NCBI GenBank assembly: GCA_021927905.1
Contig: BLLK01000074.1
Location: forward strand, 186,001 to 250,000
DNA length: 64,000 nt
DNA from: Chaetoceros tenuissimus
Lineage: Eukaryota; Bacillariophyta; Thalassiosirophyceae; Chaetocerotales; Chaetocerotaceae
Direction: 5' to 3'
Both the position numbers and the translations under genes were made by a program. The notes beneath the pieces were generated by a model. The model saw nothing but the letters and a program-made list of their open reading frames with translations. It had not been told where the DNA came from and did not search any database. Position 1 is the stretch's first letter. Every line of letters starts with the position of its first letter. Of this stretch, positions 42,583-54,515 are shown piece by piece.

Positions 42583-42787
42583 CCTTTCACCGTAAACTAA
42601 TACTCCAGTCTTCTCAAGCTTGATTAGTAGGTAGAGATTGAACCACTTTTTAGGTGAATAGGTACTATATTCATAGAGAAAAGAGCAAACGTAGTTTTTA
42701 CTAGGTGTTATAGTGGTGGTCGAGAAATGTTTTCTTTTTTGCCTTTTTTTCTTTTTTTCTCTTTTCCATCTTTTTCGAAAACAATAA
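42577..42787 (-). repeat. Right TIR of the Tc1/mariner element
   Basis: Inverted counterpart of the left TIR, 211 bp; its inner end holds the transposase ATG. Confidence 0.9.
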
Positions 42788-43056
42788 TATTCGTGCTTGC
42801 CAAAAATTCACAACGGCTCAAATATTTGCACCAAGAAATGGCCTATTAGATTCTCCACACGACTAACCAATATTTCTTACAACGGGGAAAGGCGGGCTTT
42901 CCGCAAAGCTTTGTGCACCAATTTTTCGGAAGTCGGAAGTGTTCTTCCGATCTCCACATGTGTTGTGCAGCCTCCCTCAACACTGGATTACTCACTACCA
43001 TTGCAACATCATAGAGTTACAAGTGTGCAGCCTACTTGTATTTAGATAGATAAAAG

Positions 43057-46000
43057 ATGGCGCAAAATGTACCAATCATCTTTAATGAGGCTCTCAACGT
43101 ACGTAGCTTTTTGTGGACTGAATATGTGTTGGAAAAGCTTTATTAGGGAACGAGGAGACAAGATACGACCTGCTGCTCGATAGGGAAGATCCGATTGTGT
43201 TATGGGTCATTTGAGTTAAAGCATTGGCCACTGGTATAGTTGAATATTTCATGAGAGGCTATTGACTTGATCTATTATGACTTGCATGTATCATGTGTCA
43301 AAGATATCTATTCTATACATGGTCTGATGCGAACCTCTCTCATTGGAGCGAACAATGCCAATGAACTTTCATCCAAAAGAGCAGCAGATCTTGTCTCTTC
43401 CTCTCGTGTACTGTATATCTAACTAATATTTCAAATCTCACACACTGCCTTTACTTCTCTATAACAACAGCTCACAGCGTTGGGAGTCCCAGAAACATCG
43501 ATCAAACATGGATTCACCACCATGTCCTCGGAGAACTGGATCGTTTGTGTAGAACCAAATCAGGTCACAATGGTAGACCTCAAGAACGGAGGACAAGTCA
43601 CCAGACGTGCAATCACTGCAGAAGCGGCTGTCATGAACCCTGCGCAGAACATCATCGCACTCAGATCAGGAACCCGTGTCCAAATCTTTAACCTTGATGC
43701 AAAGCAAAAGCTCAAGTCCTACGAGATGCCGGAAGCCGTCGTTTTCTGGAAATGGGCCAATGAATCTACCCTCGCCATGGTTACTGCTACCTCTGTATTC
43801 CACTGGAGTCTCTCTGGAACAGATGATCCAACAAAGGTCTTTGACAGACATCAATCACTAGGACCGAATTGTCAAATCATCAACTACTCCGTCTCTCCTG
43901 ATTCAAAATGGTGTCTTCTTGGAGGAATCTCTTCCGGACAAGGAGGAATCAATGGAAACATGCAACTCTACTCTACTGAAAAGAAAGTGTCACAGCCATT
44001 GCAAGGTCATGCGGGAGCATTTGCTACCATCAAGATTATGGGACGTGATGACCCAGCACAAGTACTCGTCTTTCATCAGAAGAAAAATGATGTGCCACAA
44101 GAACCACCACAGCTCTTTGTCATGGAAGTGGGAAGAGACCCTGCAAAGGGAGCAGCGTTCCGATTGGCACCGACTCAAATTCCTGTTCCGGCAGATGCAG
44201 CGGCTGACTTTCCTGTATCACTCGTGATTGATAAAAAGGATGAGATTGCGTTCTTAATGACGAAAATGGGATACCTTTACATGTTTGACATTGTATCCGG
44301 AAAAACTATGTACAGAGCCAAGATTACCCAAGATGTTGTCTTTTGTACCGCCACCCAAGAATCTACTGGAGCAATGTACGGTATCACCGTTCGTAAAGGA
44401 CAAGTGTTTAGAATTCAGCTCAATGGACAAGCACTCGTTCCATACATTGTATCCACTTTGAGAGATAATGACTTGGCAATCAAGGTGGCTGGAAGATTGA
44501 ATCTTCCAGGAGCGGAAAATCTTTATGCGGCGGAGTTTGAAAGACTTATTGGTGCTAGAGATGTTGTCAATGCTGCAAAACTTGTTGCTTCCAGTGGAAC
44601 TGCTTTGAGAACCCCTGCCACCATTGCGAGATTTCAGCAAATACCGGCTGAACCTGGTTCTCCTCAGCCTGTCTTCCAGTATTTCTCTACCCTCCTTGAA
44701 AGTGGAAAGTTGAACGAACAAGAGAGTATCGAATTGGCAAAACCTGTTTTGCAACAGGGACGTCCACAGCTTTTGGAAAAGTGGTTGAAGGATGATAAGC
44801 TTCAATGTTCCGAAGCACTTGGAGATTTGATCATGCCATCTGATGTTGGAATGGCGCTTTCTGTATACCTACGTGCAGAATGTCATGCAAAGGCTATCAA
44901 CTGTTTTGTTCAGCGTGGAGAATATGACAAAATTGTTCCATATGCAACTAGTGTTGGATTCAAGATGGATTACTCCACCATGCTTAGTCAATTGCTTTTC
45001 AACAACCCACAGGGTGCACTTGACCTTGCAAAGGGACTTGTTAACGCGGAAGGTGGTCCACTCATTGACATTCAGTCTACTGCTGAAGCATTCCTTTCTT
45101 CCAACCGTGTTCAGGAGACTACTGCATTCCTCCTTGAAGCATTGAAGGATAACAAGGAAGAGCATGCTTACCTTCAGACTAAGCTTCTTGAAATTAACCT
45201 TATTGGAGGAGCACCACAGGTTGCTGATGCAATCATGCAAAATGGAATTCTTACTCATTATGATCGTGCTCACGTTGGAAAGCTTTGTGAAAAGGCAGGA
45301 ATGTGGCAGAGAGCAGCAGAACATTACACTGACATTAATGACATCAAGCGTGTTTTCAAGAATAGCCACCAAATGGCACCAGAGTTTGTTATTGAATATT
45401 TCGGAAAGCTTAACCGTGAGCAGAGCATTGCTCTTCTTAAGGATATGTTGTCTCGTGGACCAGCTAATGTGCAAGTATGCGTTGAAGTTGCAAAGAAGTA
45501 CAACGAAGAACTTGGAGCAACTGAGCTTGTAAAGGTTTTTGAAGATAACAAGGCTATGGAGGGTCTTTACTATTACCTCGGAGCTATTGTTAACTTTTCT
45601 GAAGATCCTGTTGTTCACTTCAAATACATTCAGGCTTCTTGTATGCTCAGTCAATTCAAGGAGGCAGAGCGTGTATGTCGTGACTCCAACATTTACAATC
45701 CAGAAGAAGTTAAAGATTACTTGAAGAATGCTAAGCTTCCAGATCCACGTCCACTTATCCATGTGTGCGATAGATTCGATTTTGTTGATGAGTTGACTGA
45801 ATACCTTTACTTGAACAGTCTTTTGCAATACATTGAGGTTTATGTTACTAAGGTATCCCCAGCAAAGACTCCACAAGTTATTGGAAAGCTCTTTGATCTT
45901 GGAGCAAATGAAGATTTCATTAAGCGTATCCTTATGGCAGTTGGAACTGCATGCCCAGTTGATGAATTGGTAGAAATTGCTGAAACTCGCAACCGTCTTC

Positions 46001-48573
46001 GTTTGTTGCAGCCATGGCTTGAGGCTCGTGTAGCTACTGGAAGTACCGAACCTGGAACCCACAATGCTCTTGGAAAGATTTACATTACCCTCAACAAGGA
46101 TCCTAAGGCGTTCCTTCTTAACAACATGTTCTACGAACCAAAGGTTATTGGAAAGTTCTGTGAAAGTCTTGACCCATCTCTTGCTTTCCTTGCATACAAG
46201 AAGAGTTCTGGTGACTGTGATGACGATCTTATCAAGATTTCCTTTGAGCATGGACTTTACCGTGATCTTGCACGTTACCTTGTTGAGAGACAAGATTTGG
46301 AGCTCTGGGCTCGTGTTTTGAAGAAGGAAGATGGTGAGGATGCTAAGGAAGATCCACAAAAGAGACAGTTGATTGATCAAGTTGTTGAGTGGGCTCTTCC
46401 AGAGAGTACCAATGCTGATGAAGTTTCCTGTACAGTAAAGGCTTTCATGGCTGCAGACCTTCCTGGAGAGCTTATTGTACTTCTTGAACGTATCATTCTT
46501 CAAGGATCTGACTTTTCTGATAACAAGAATTTGCAGAATCTTTTGATTCTCACTGCAATCAGAGCAGATGCAAGTCGTGTTGCAGGATACATCGACCAGC
46601 TTGATAACTTTGATGCTAAGGACATTGCTTTGATTTGTGTTTCAGAATCTCACATGTTGTACGAAGAGGCTTACACTATCTACGTCAAGTTCGCAAAACC
46701 AGAATTCATGGAGAGCAAGGAAGACCAAACTGAGATGCAAGTTAGTGCTATCGGAGTTCTTGTTGACTACATGAAGGATCTTGAGCGTGCAAAGACTTTT
46801 GCATCTCAAGTAGACCAGAAGCCAGTTTGGTCCAAGCTTGGTAAGGCACAGCTTGAAGAGAAGTGTCCTGCAGATGCAATTGAAAGTTACATCAATGCTG
46901 AGGATGCATCCGAATACATCGCTGTTTGTGCGGAAGCACGTGAGGCAGAGATCTGGACTGAGCTCATTCCTTACCTTGTTATGGCTCGTAAATCTCTTCA
47001 AGAGAATGTTTTGGATACTGAGTTGATTTACGCGTACGCGAAGACTAACAATCTTTCTGAACTTGAGAAGTTTGTTACTGGACCAAATGTTGCAAATATT
47101 CAAGCTATTGGAGACAGATGTTTCGACGAGGGGCTATACAATGCAGCTAAAATCATTTTCACAAGTATCAATAACAACTCAAAGCTTGCTCTTTGTCATA
47201 TCCATTTGGAGGAATACAGAGAAGCTGTTGCAGCTGCAGGAAAGGCAAACAATGTATCCACTTGGAAGGCAGTATGTTTCGCATGTCTCAGAGCAGGAGA
47301 ATTCCGTCTTGCTTCTACTTGTGGTCTTGAAGTTATCAAGTACCCTGATCACCTTGATGAGGTTGTTAACTACTACTCTGATCTTGGACACTTCACACAC
47401 ATTGTATCTCTCTTTGAACAGGGCCTTGGACTTGAGGATGCACACATTGGAATTTTCACCGAGTTGGGAATCTTGTACACTAAGCACGTACCTGAGAAGG
47501 TAATGGAGCACTGTAAGGTATTCTTCTCCAAGCTCAATGTATCAAAATTGGTTCGCGCGTGTGAACGTGCTCGTCTATTCTCTCCTGCTGTATATCTTTA
47601 CATGCAAAATAAGGAGTTTGACAGTGCAGTGAAGATCATGATGGAACGTGCTCCTTCATTCGAACATGAAATTTTCCTTGATGCTATTGTTAAGGTTCGC
47701 AATGCAGAGATCATGTACAAAGCTGTTCAATTTTATCTCTCGATGCACCCAACACTTTTCACTAGGTTGATGGAGGTCATGGAGCCACATGTAGACCATT
47801 CTCGCGTTGTAAACCAACTTCGCCGCATTGGAGACTGGGCTCTTCAACTCGCACAGCCATACATGCAAAATGTTCAAGCAGCTGATCTTAGTGCAGTGAA
47901 CGAAGCATTGAATGAATTGTATATTGAGGATGAAGATTATGAATCACTAAGAAAGTCCATCGATCGCTTCAAGAATTTCAACATGATTGCCTTGGCACAA
48001 AAGTTGTCCACACACGAACTTCTTGAATTCCGTCGTATTTCTGCTTACGTATACAGATGTAACAAGAAGTGGTCGCAATCAATTGAATTGTCCAAGGGAG
48101 ATAGAATGTGGAAGGACTGTATCGATACCGCTAATGAGTCTGCTGACTCTGAAATCATCGAGAAGTTGTTGCGTTTCTTCTGCGAAACATCGGAGAAGGA
48201 GTGCTTCTGCGCAGCACTTTACACATGTTATGCTCACGTTAGTCCAGATATTGCTCTTGAGCTTGGATGGATCAACGGATACCATAACTTCATCATGCCA
48301 TTCTTCATCCAAACATTCAAGCATACTCATGATCGCCTGAAGGCTCTTGAGACCAAAACTGCTCCAAAGGAGGAAGAAACCGCACAAAACGAGGTTGCTG
48401 GAACATACGGAGGTCTTAATGGGTTCAACAATGGTATGTTGATGATTGGAAATGGAGGAATGGAGACAATGGCTCCACAAGGAATGGGAATGCCAGGAGG
48501 AATTGATATGTCTGGATTTCCAAACGCACAAGGTGGTATGGGCGGTATGAACATGGGAATGCCACAAATGTAA
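43057..48573 (+). CDS. CHC: Clathrin heavy chain (two exons)
   Basis: Exon 1 43057-43098 encodes MAQNVPIIFNEALN; exon 2 43471-48573 continues LTALGVPETSIKHGFTTM..., joined across a 372-nt intron (GTACGT...CAG), total 1714 residues. This is normal clathrin heavy-chain length. The first ~330 residues form the seven-bladed beta-propeller (WIVCVEPNQVTMVDL; NIIALRSGTRVQIF), followed by the linker and the series of helical clathrin repeats to about residue 1620, including the trimerisation region. The tail is Gly/Met-rich (GMGMPGGIDM). It builds the coat of endocytic and trans-Golgi vesicles. Codon choice in exon 2 is more uniform than elsewhere, as in a well-expressed gene. A mariner element lies just upstream, within promoter distance. 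Confidence 0.97.
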
Positions 48574-49028
48574 AAACTACGAAATAACCTACCTCACTAA
48601 ATATAGTTAGAATTTTTACCAATAACTTCAAAAAAATTTCACACTAACAGTGTTCAATGAAAGTGAAGTAGGAAAGTGAATGTAATTTGAAATTGACATC
48701 AAATATAAACTTTCTACTTTGACTGTGTCGTGCTATGAATGTTTGACAGCTTCTTCATTCTTCATATCAATATCTTCTAATATTTCATTTTCATCTATGT
48801 CTTTCACAAACACATGGACATATGAATCTCGCACTATTACACAATGTTGTTCATGAGGATTGATTACTTTATAATATGTATGTTTTTTTATGTTTTGCTT
48901 TACTCGTCGTGCGAGGCCGTCCGCAGCTTACTTTCAGTCTAGTTAGGACTACATGCAATCATGAAAAAGATATAAAAAATATGAAGATGTGATTGTGAAA
49001 GGAGGGGAGAAGAAATGATAATGTTTCA
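48574..49028. other. Intergenic, convergent 3' ends
   Basis: 455 bp; no gene or repeat seen. Confidence 0.5.
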
Positions 49029-52000
49029 CTATCCGTGCATTAGTCTGGTGGTTTCACTGGGGATTGATCCTTCGATATCCTCGTCATGAATGTAAGACTT
49101 TTGTTTGGTCTTCTCCTCTTCATCTTCCTCCTCCTCATTTTGTTTCATCATTGAACTGAAGAACTCCTCGTTGTCCTCCTTGACATCTTTCCACATCTGC
49201 ACACGACTAGGATCAACAGTTCCATCGTCGATAGACTCTTGCCATTTCTCAGGGCCATAAATTGGCTTGAAAGCTGACTGGCCTCTTTCTACAAATGGTT
49301 TCGCAATGTCAGGATAGTGTCTATTCAGAAGCTCAATGAGTCCATCATTATCAAAAATATACTTTAGACCATACTCAGTGTAATGCTCTTTATCATAGTA
49401 TTCATGAAGAAATGGATCTGCTTCGAGGCGTCTGGTTGCCATTAGTACGAAAACAATAAAGGATGTTTCGGAGATTGCGAAGCCCTAGCAATGATAGTAG
49501 TAGTTAGATCAAATTCAAAATTGTGACACATTACTCGTGCAGAATATACCTACCGGCAATTTCTTCTCGTAAAGATCTCCAACGAGTAAATCGCACTTTT
49601 CAATACCTCCAGGGGCCGGGCCGTAAATGACTTCGAGTTTTTTTGCTGAGTTCAAATCCCCCGTCATTTCTAACCAAGATTTAAATGGAGGTAAATGAAG
49701 TTGTCTTCTAAACTCATTATACCTGAGAAATACATTTCTGTATTAGATAGAATTCAATATTTTCATCATACATTCCAAGTCATGTAATAGACACTTACTT
49801 TTGAATCCCTCTCTCTCTATCACGGAATAGATCGATAGCAGCAAGATCAACTTTAAATCCTTGGTCACATCCATCTTCATCTGATGGACCAACTTTGCGT
49901 AGCGCGTCTGGATAATCTAGAAAGAGAATGAGTCAAAGTTGATAATTGAGATTTGAGATGACGAAGCACGAGCTATACTTACTCGATCCTACCAGGTGGC
50001 CACATGGATACTCAAACATTGACCTTGATATCATACGAGGTGTATCTTTAGAGCGCTGAAGAGTCTTCCTTCCATCTTCATTGAGTAAATCTTCGAAAGG
50101 AACGAATTCTTTAGAGGCATCTTCATTGTGCACAACTACACCTGGTGGACAGAGTGGATGAAGGCGATAAACAGCAGCAAACTCCTTGTTTTTCAAATCA
50201 ACTCAGTCTCTTCGCATTGGAATAGCAAATACAATTAATGAGAAAGAAATTGGCTTACCTCCGTTAGACAGAATGGGATACCTTTATTATTGGCTTTCTT
50301 CTTTCCAACTTTGGTAAATGGGTTCGGACCATTTGCATGTTTACCCTTGGTTTCGATAGCATTAAATATTAGAAATGAAATAGTTGTATTAGCATTATGA
50401 ATTCAACTTTAACTCACCTTGAAGGCCTTGATTAAACCATACCAATTGGTATTCATTCCAATGTCAAGTAGATCTGTTTTCAAAAGTTCCACAGTCCAAT
50501 CCACAGTATGTATCTTGGCATTCAAAGCAGAAATGATATTGCGGGCATAACCGAACAGTTCATCGTCGTTCATAGATGGATAACGTTCCGCTAATTGATC
50601 ACAAATATAGTTGTGCTCCTTTAGAAACAAATCCTGTAGGATAGAAATTCCAATCCAGCTATTCTTTTGATCTCCGATAAAATATGTGCCGTCGTCCCTC
50701 ATAGCCAGCATATCGGGGTTAACGTTATTCACCTTGAGCTTACCTCCAACGAAGGAGCGAGTTTCACTCAATTGCTGACTATTTTGACCATATAAGAAGG
50801 AAGCATCCCACCACTGTGAGCGCTCGCTATCAAAGTGCCCATCAAATCTCTCGAGAGTTTCTAAAAATAAAAATTAATGTGAATCTTTACTATTCCAAAG
50901 TTGTAAAGTGGCATTAGTTCGCTCTACACCCCACAGAATAACTCACCTGGAAATCTGAATTGCTTTAGAGGACACAGTCCTTCACCATTTTTCATCTCTA
51001 TGAAATCTCCGTCAATATGTCCTATCCAACCATGTACCTGAGCTTGAATCCATGTACTGAGCTTGAATCCATGCAGCTGCGATGATATTGCCCTGATCTA
51101 GCCTGCAGTAGTAAAGAGCAACTATTTGCACATCTGAGCAACCATTCTTTGGTGGACTTACCTCTTTTTCTCTTAAATGTTTTGGAATGGCAGGCATGTT
51201 CCTTCCGATAGCATATCCTGTAATACCCGTAAAAGGGTGATCGACGTCTGTGCCGTATCCATCATCAGGTCGAAATTTTGGTGCAGCTACAGGACACTTA
51301 TTCCCTTGACGCATGCTTTTTCTCATATCACCAGGAGTCTGAGGAGATTTCTTTAGGTTGCATTTCTCTAGAATTGCTCGGTGAAGAATAATCTGTAAAA
51401 GACCACAGATTCTTAAAGGTGTGTTTATATCAAGAGTAGAATAGTCTGTGAATACGAATGAAAGGGGTGAGTAGAATGCCCAGTAATTGAATCAAAATTA
51501 GAGATGTGTACAAACTTACGTGGTAAAAATCTGCGTCCAAAGTGGTGCATCAGTTTCATTAGCTTCAACATAAGCGGGTCAACATTTTTCAAGATTCTAG
51601 GATGCTCATGAGGATGCTCTAGATAATAATCGACTCTTGATTTGACAAGAATCTCCATTTCCTCACTTCCATAGAATCCAAATAATTTATGCATGTAACC
51701 CCAGACAGTATAATATGGTTGGTAAACAAGTAACATAGCCCAATTGTGCAAGTAATGGCCTTCGATAAAATAGTGACTGACTATTTGAATCCCATCACAA
51801 AAGATGTATATCCCAGCATAAACGAAGAGTGCATTCTTTTCACCAAAATGGGTTACAATGAAGGTTTCGAAAGGCTTGCGAAGGGCAAAATTAACAGTCC
51901 AATAAATACTGGTGATGATTTTCCGAATGATATATGGATCATATAGAATATACCAGATGAACAATCCTATAAACCACAAACCTGCGCCATTAATCTCCAC

Positions 52001-52375
52001 AAGTTGGAATGGAAAAGGCGCAACAAAGATTGGACTAGTAATGTCTAAGATCGCAAACTACAAGGAAATATGTATCATGTTAGTAATTCTTGTGGTATGT
52101 AAAAATGGGTGTGGTATATGAATATATATGATGGAAATGTATGCATGTAGTATACTTACAAGAGACAGAGCAATGAAAGGATTAGTAACTGCATGAATTC
52201 CTGAATGGATATTGTTGGGAACTTTAGCATGATGCGCATCAGAATATGCAGCGTCTTCAAATACTATACTGGTTCCAAATTGGCGGAATGTATTCACGGG
52301 CAAGAATCCAAACACAAAAGGTGTAAAGTTGCGAACACATGCCAAACTAACAATTAGCGTTTCAATACCATACAT
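49029..52375 (-). CDS. Alpha-dioxygenase-type haem peroxidase homologue (nine exons, one internal duplication)
   Basis: Exons (5' to 3'): 52375-52160, 52057-51520, 51445-50947, 50860-50418, 50345-50259, 50184-49983, 49916-49799, 49722-49554, 49484-49029; all introns GT-AG, 66-102 nt. The third exon is out of phase by a 19-bp tandem duplication at 51038-51074; without it the product is about 902 residues. The protein has N-terminal hydrophobic segments (WFIGLFIWYILY), then the haem-dependent dioxygenase/peroxidase core: WIQAQ followed by VHGWIGH (distal His region), WWDASFLYG, KEHNYICDQL, KIHTVDWTVELL (proximal His), LTEEFAAVYRLHP, and RDRERGIQKYNEFRRQL. Plant alpha-DOX adds O2 to fatty acids to form oxylipins. 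The membrane extension and ~900-residue length are unusual (plant about 640). Confidence 0.85.
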
Positions 52376-52892
52376 TGCGAGGACGATTGTCGACTAGTTA
52401 TCAAAGACTTGAGGAGAATCCAACTGGTAGCTACACAGTATTGTTTTGCTTTTTGCTTTGCGGTGCAGATCTTCTACAAGACCAGCTCGACCTAATAAAA
52501 ATAGAAAAGATACTATTGACGGCTTGAGAGTACCGCTATCGCTTGAGAGTACACGTGAAACGTTTGCTCAATATTTTTTGTGGCACAGATTTCTTGGGAA
52601 CAAAATGGAATCTGGCTACGTTAGACATACCTGTACACAGCCCTCATTCTGCTCTGTGTACAGATATGTGAATAGACCTAAACACTCTTTTTTGTACCCT
52701 TAGGCCTTGTCCAAACACAGCAAAAAAAAAAAATAGATCATGACATGTTTTTACTTTTTTTCGGCCATCCCCACCGAGGCTGGCATCGATTAGATCTCGT
52801 TTCTGCGGACGGAGGGTAGTAAGAAGAGAGAAGACTGCACCATAGAACTGCATGTTTATGTTACAACTATCACTCTTTCCATATCATCTACT
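52376..52892. other. Intergenic, left end of the Harbinger element
   Basis: 517 bp with the promoter of the dioxygenase gene. At 52702 a TTA is followed by GGCCTTGTCCAAACACAGC, which looks like a PIF/Harbinger end plus target site, then a poly-A run. Confidence 0.45.
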
Positions 52893-54212
52893 CTATGTTA
52901 CTGATGGTCTAACAAACCCACTATCACTAACTTGGATCATCAATTGTTCACGTGGAAGCATATTTTCCAAGCCGCGTGGCACAGTAGATCTTCTCGTTCT
53001 CTGAGTATCATCATCAAAATGCTCACCTCCTCCACTTAGATCATTTGGTACCAATGGATATCCATCACGTCTCTCTGACACATCTACTTGACCTTCGCAA
53101 CTTAAATGATATGCATCTCGTGGTGTTGGAGCAAGCATGCTAGAGCCATACATCGGATTCTGATCAATGAGAAAGTTATGCAAGCGACAGAGACAGGATA
53201 CGAACGCCATGATCTTCTTGATGCTGTATTTCTTTGGAGCAGGTTTTCGTAAGAATCCCCATCGCTGACAGAGAATACCGAATGCACATTCAATATTAAT
53301 ACGCAACTGTGAATGGTAAAAGTTGTAGTTATCATGAAGATCAGACCAACCTCTATGAGATTTCACGTATGGTGTAGCCATGAATTTTGTGTTGACGTAT
53401 GCATTGTCTCCAAATAGACAGAGACCATCTGCTAAGAAACCTGGCTGCTCAAGCTTTTGGCGGATTGGAGAAGATTCAAATGCAATGAGATCACTGGAAG
53501 ATCCACCAAAAAGAATGGATAAATCTAAGAATCGCTTTCGGGAATCACAGATTGCTTGTAGATTTAGGCCGTATTTATTCTTCCTGGAACAAAACCATTT
53601 TCGTTCGTCTACCTTTGCTTCTTCACATTCCTTCTTAGATGGTTTGTGTATCCAGACCAACATACCGTCAATTGCACCACAACAATTGGAAAAGCCAACC
53701 CTTGACTTTGTTTTGAACTCAGCAGCAATTCGACGCTGTTCATCATGATCGGTAGGAAACATGATTTTGAACCTATCGTGACTGTTAATAGCATCGACGA
53801 CAGCATCGACAGTATCAAAAACAGAAGAATGAGAGACTCCATATGATATAGATATATCATACGGATCTCCTCCAGCAAAGTATCTCACACCGATTCCAAG
53901 TCGGCTATCAAGAGGTATTCTACCATTTGGCGCTTCCCTACCTTCGGTCTTGTATAGTTTCTCATACAAGACTTGTTTTATCTCTCGAAATAGAAGTCGG
54001 AAGGAAGTGTAAGACATACGATATGCTCGTCGAAAATATAACTCACCCATTTCTCGGTAAATAGAAGGCATTGTTCTTCTTGTGCGAGGAATGGTGACAG
54101 AACCGAGTCTTGTACCAACTACACTGGCTTTTCGTTCGATGCATAATTTTCTATGCACAGAATATGAAGAAACTGTTTTCAAATATGTAGCAGCTATAGA
54201 ATAAATTGTCAT
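52893..54212 (-). CDS. PIF/Harbinger transposase (DDE_4-like)
   Basis: 439 residues, intact from ATG at 54212. N-terminal part is helical, HTH-like (YRMSYTSFRLLFREI). The DDE core has D1 in NCCGAIDGMLVWI (about 180), D2 in LFGDNAYVN (about 268) and E in RINIECAFGILCQRW (about 305), matching the spacing and motif style (GAIDG, GDNAY, ERAFG) of PIF/Harbinger proteins. These cut and insert at TWA targets, usually together with a second, Myb-like protein. Here a divergent ORF lies 303 bp away and probably plays that role. No stops; the element may be active. The left TIR candidate is at 52702-52720; I found no matching right end. Confidence 0.85.
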   Translation of the reverse strand: MTIYSIAATYLKTVSSYSVHRKLCIERKASVVGTRLGSVTIPRTRRTMPSIYREMGELYFRRAYRMSYTSFRLLFREIKQVLYEKLYKTEGREAPNGRIPLDSRLGIGVRYFAGGDPYDISISYGVSHSSVFDTVDAVVDAINSHDRFKIMFPTDHDEQRRIAAEFKTKSRVGFSNCCGAIDGMLVWIHKPSKKECEEAKVDERKWFCSRKNKYGLNLQAICDSRKRFLDLSILFGGSSSDLIAFESSPIRQKLEQPGFLADGLCLFGDNAYVNTKFMATPYVKSHRGWSDLHDNYNFYHSQLRINIECAFGILCQRWGFLRKPAPKKYSIKKIMAFVSCLCRLHNFLIDQNPMYGSSMLAPTPRDAYHLSCEGQVDVSERRDGYPLVPNDLSGGGEHFDDDTQRTRRSTVPRGLENMLPREQLMIQVSDSGFVRPSVT

Positions 54213-54515
54213 TTTTCTCTCTTCTTATTATTTTATGGAATTGTAGGCGCACATCTTGTGTTTGGCTTTGACCACTGGAGTTGCTTCGTCAGCAATTCGA
54301 GGAATTGCATTCTTCATATTCTTAGTCAGGAAGGAACGCTTTCTTCATTCTTCGTCAAGAAAGAACGCTTTCTTCGGCTTTGAACCAATCAGAAGATGCC
54401 AACCGAGATTTCCCTCCAAAATGAAATGTATTCTACGTCAGTCTATCTCTAGGTGATCTCTGAAATTCAAAAATCTACTCCGAATGGAAGCTCATTTTTC
54501 AAGAAATTACGCAAA
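54213..54515. promoter_or_regulatory. Divergent promoter between the two Harbinger ORFs
   Basis: 303 bp separate the two divergent ATGs, so one region must serve both. At 54362-54368 and in the repeats of GAACGCTTTCTTC (54332-54371) there is a short direct duplication, possibly a protein-binding site. Confidence 0.4.

Larger units (their letters stand above)
39960..42787. mobile_element. Tc1/mariner-type DNA transposon, complete, with 211-bp TIRs
   Basis: 2828 bp, flanked by TA on both sides (39958-39959 and 42788-42789), the standard Tc1/mariner target duplication. TIRs are 39960-40170 and 42577-42787. By eye they match over their full length, which suggests recent insertion or conversion. 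The element carries two convergent ORFs: an accessory ORF (plus) and the transposase (minus). It sits 270 bp upstream of the clathrin start codon. Confidence 0.9.

Noticed and set aside
44869-46503. 544-codon frame antisense to clathrin
   Set aside because: A shadow of the biased codon use of the clathrin gene.
49640-49660. GAGTTCAAATCCCCCG, a B-box-like string
   Set aside because: It lies within a coding exon of the dioxygenase gene and there is no cloverleaf.
51101-51161. Apparent intron in the dioxygenase exon (GTAAGTCC...CTGCAG)
   Set aside because: Removing it puts the following conserved motif NIIAAAWIQ out of frame, while reading through keeps it in frame.
54250-54270. Possible right TIR of the Harbinger (TGTGTTTGGCTTTGACC)
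   Set aside because: Only about 12 of 17 positions match the left end, and it would fall between the two ORFs; not supported as an end.
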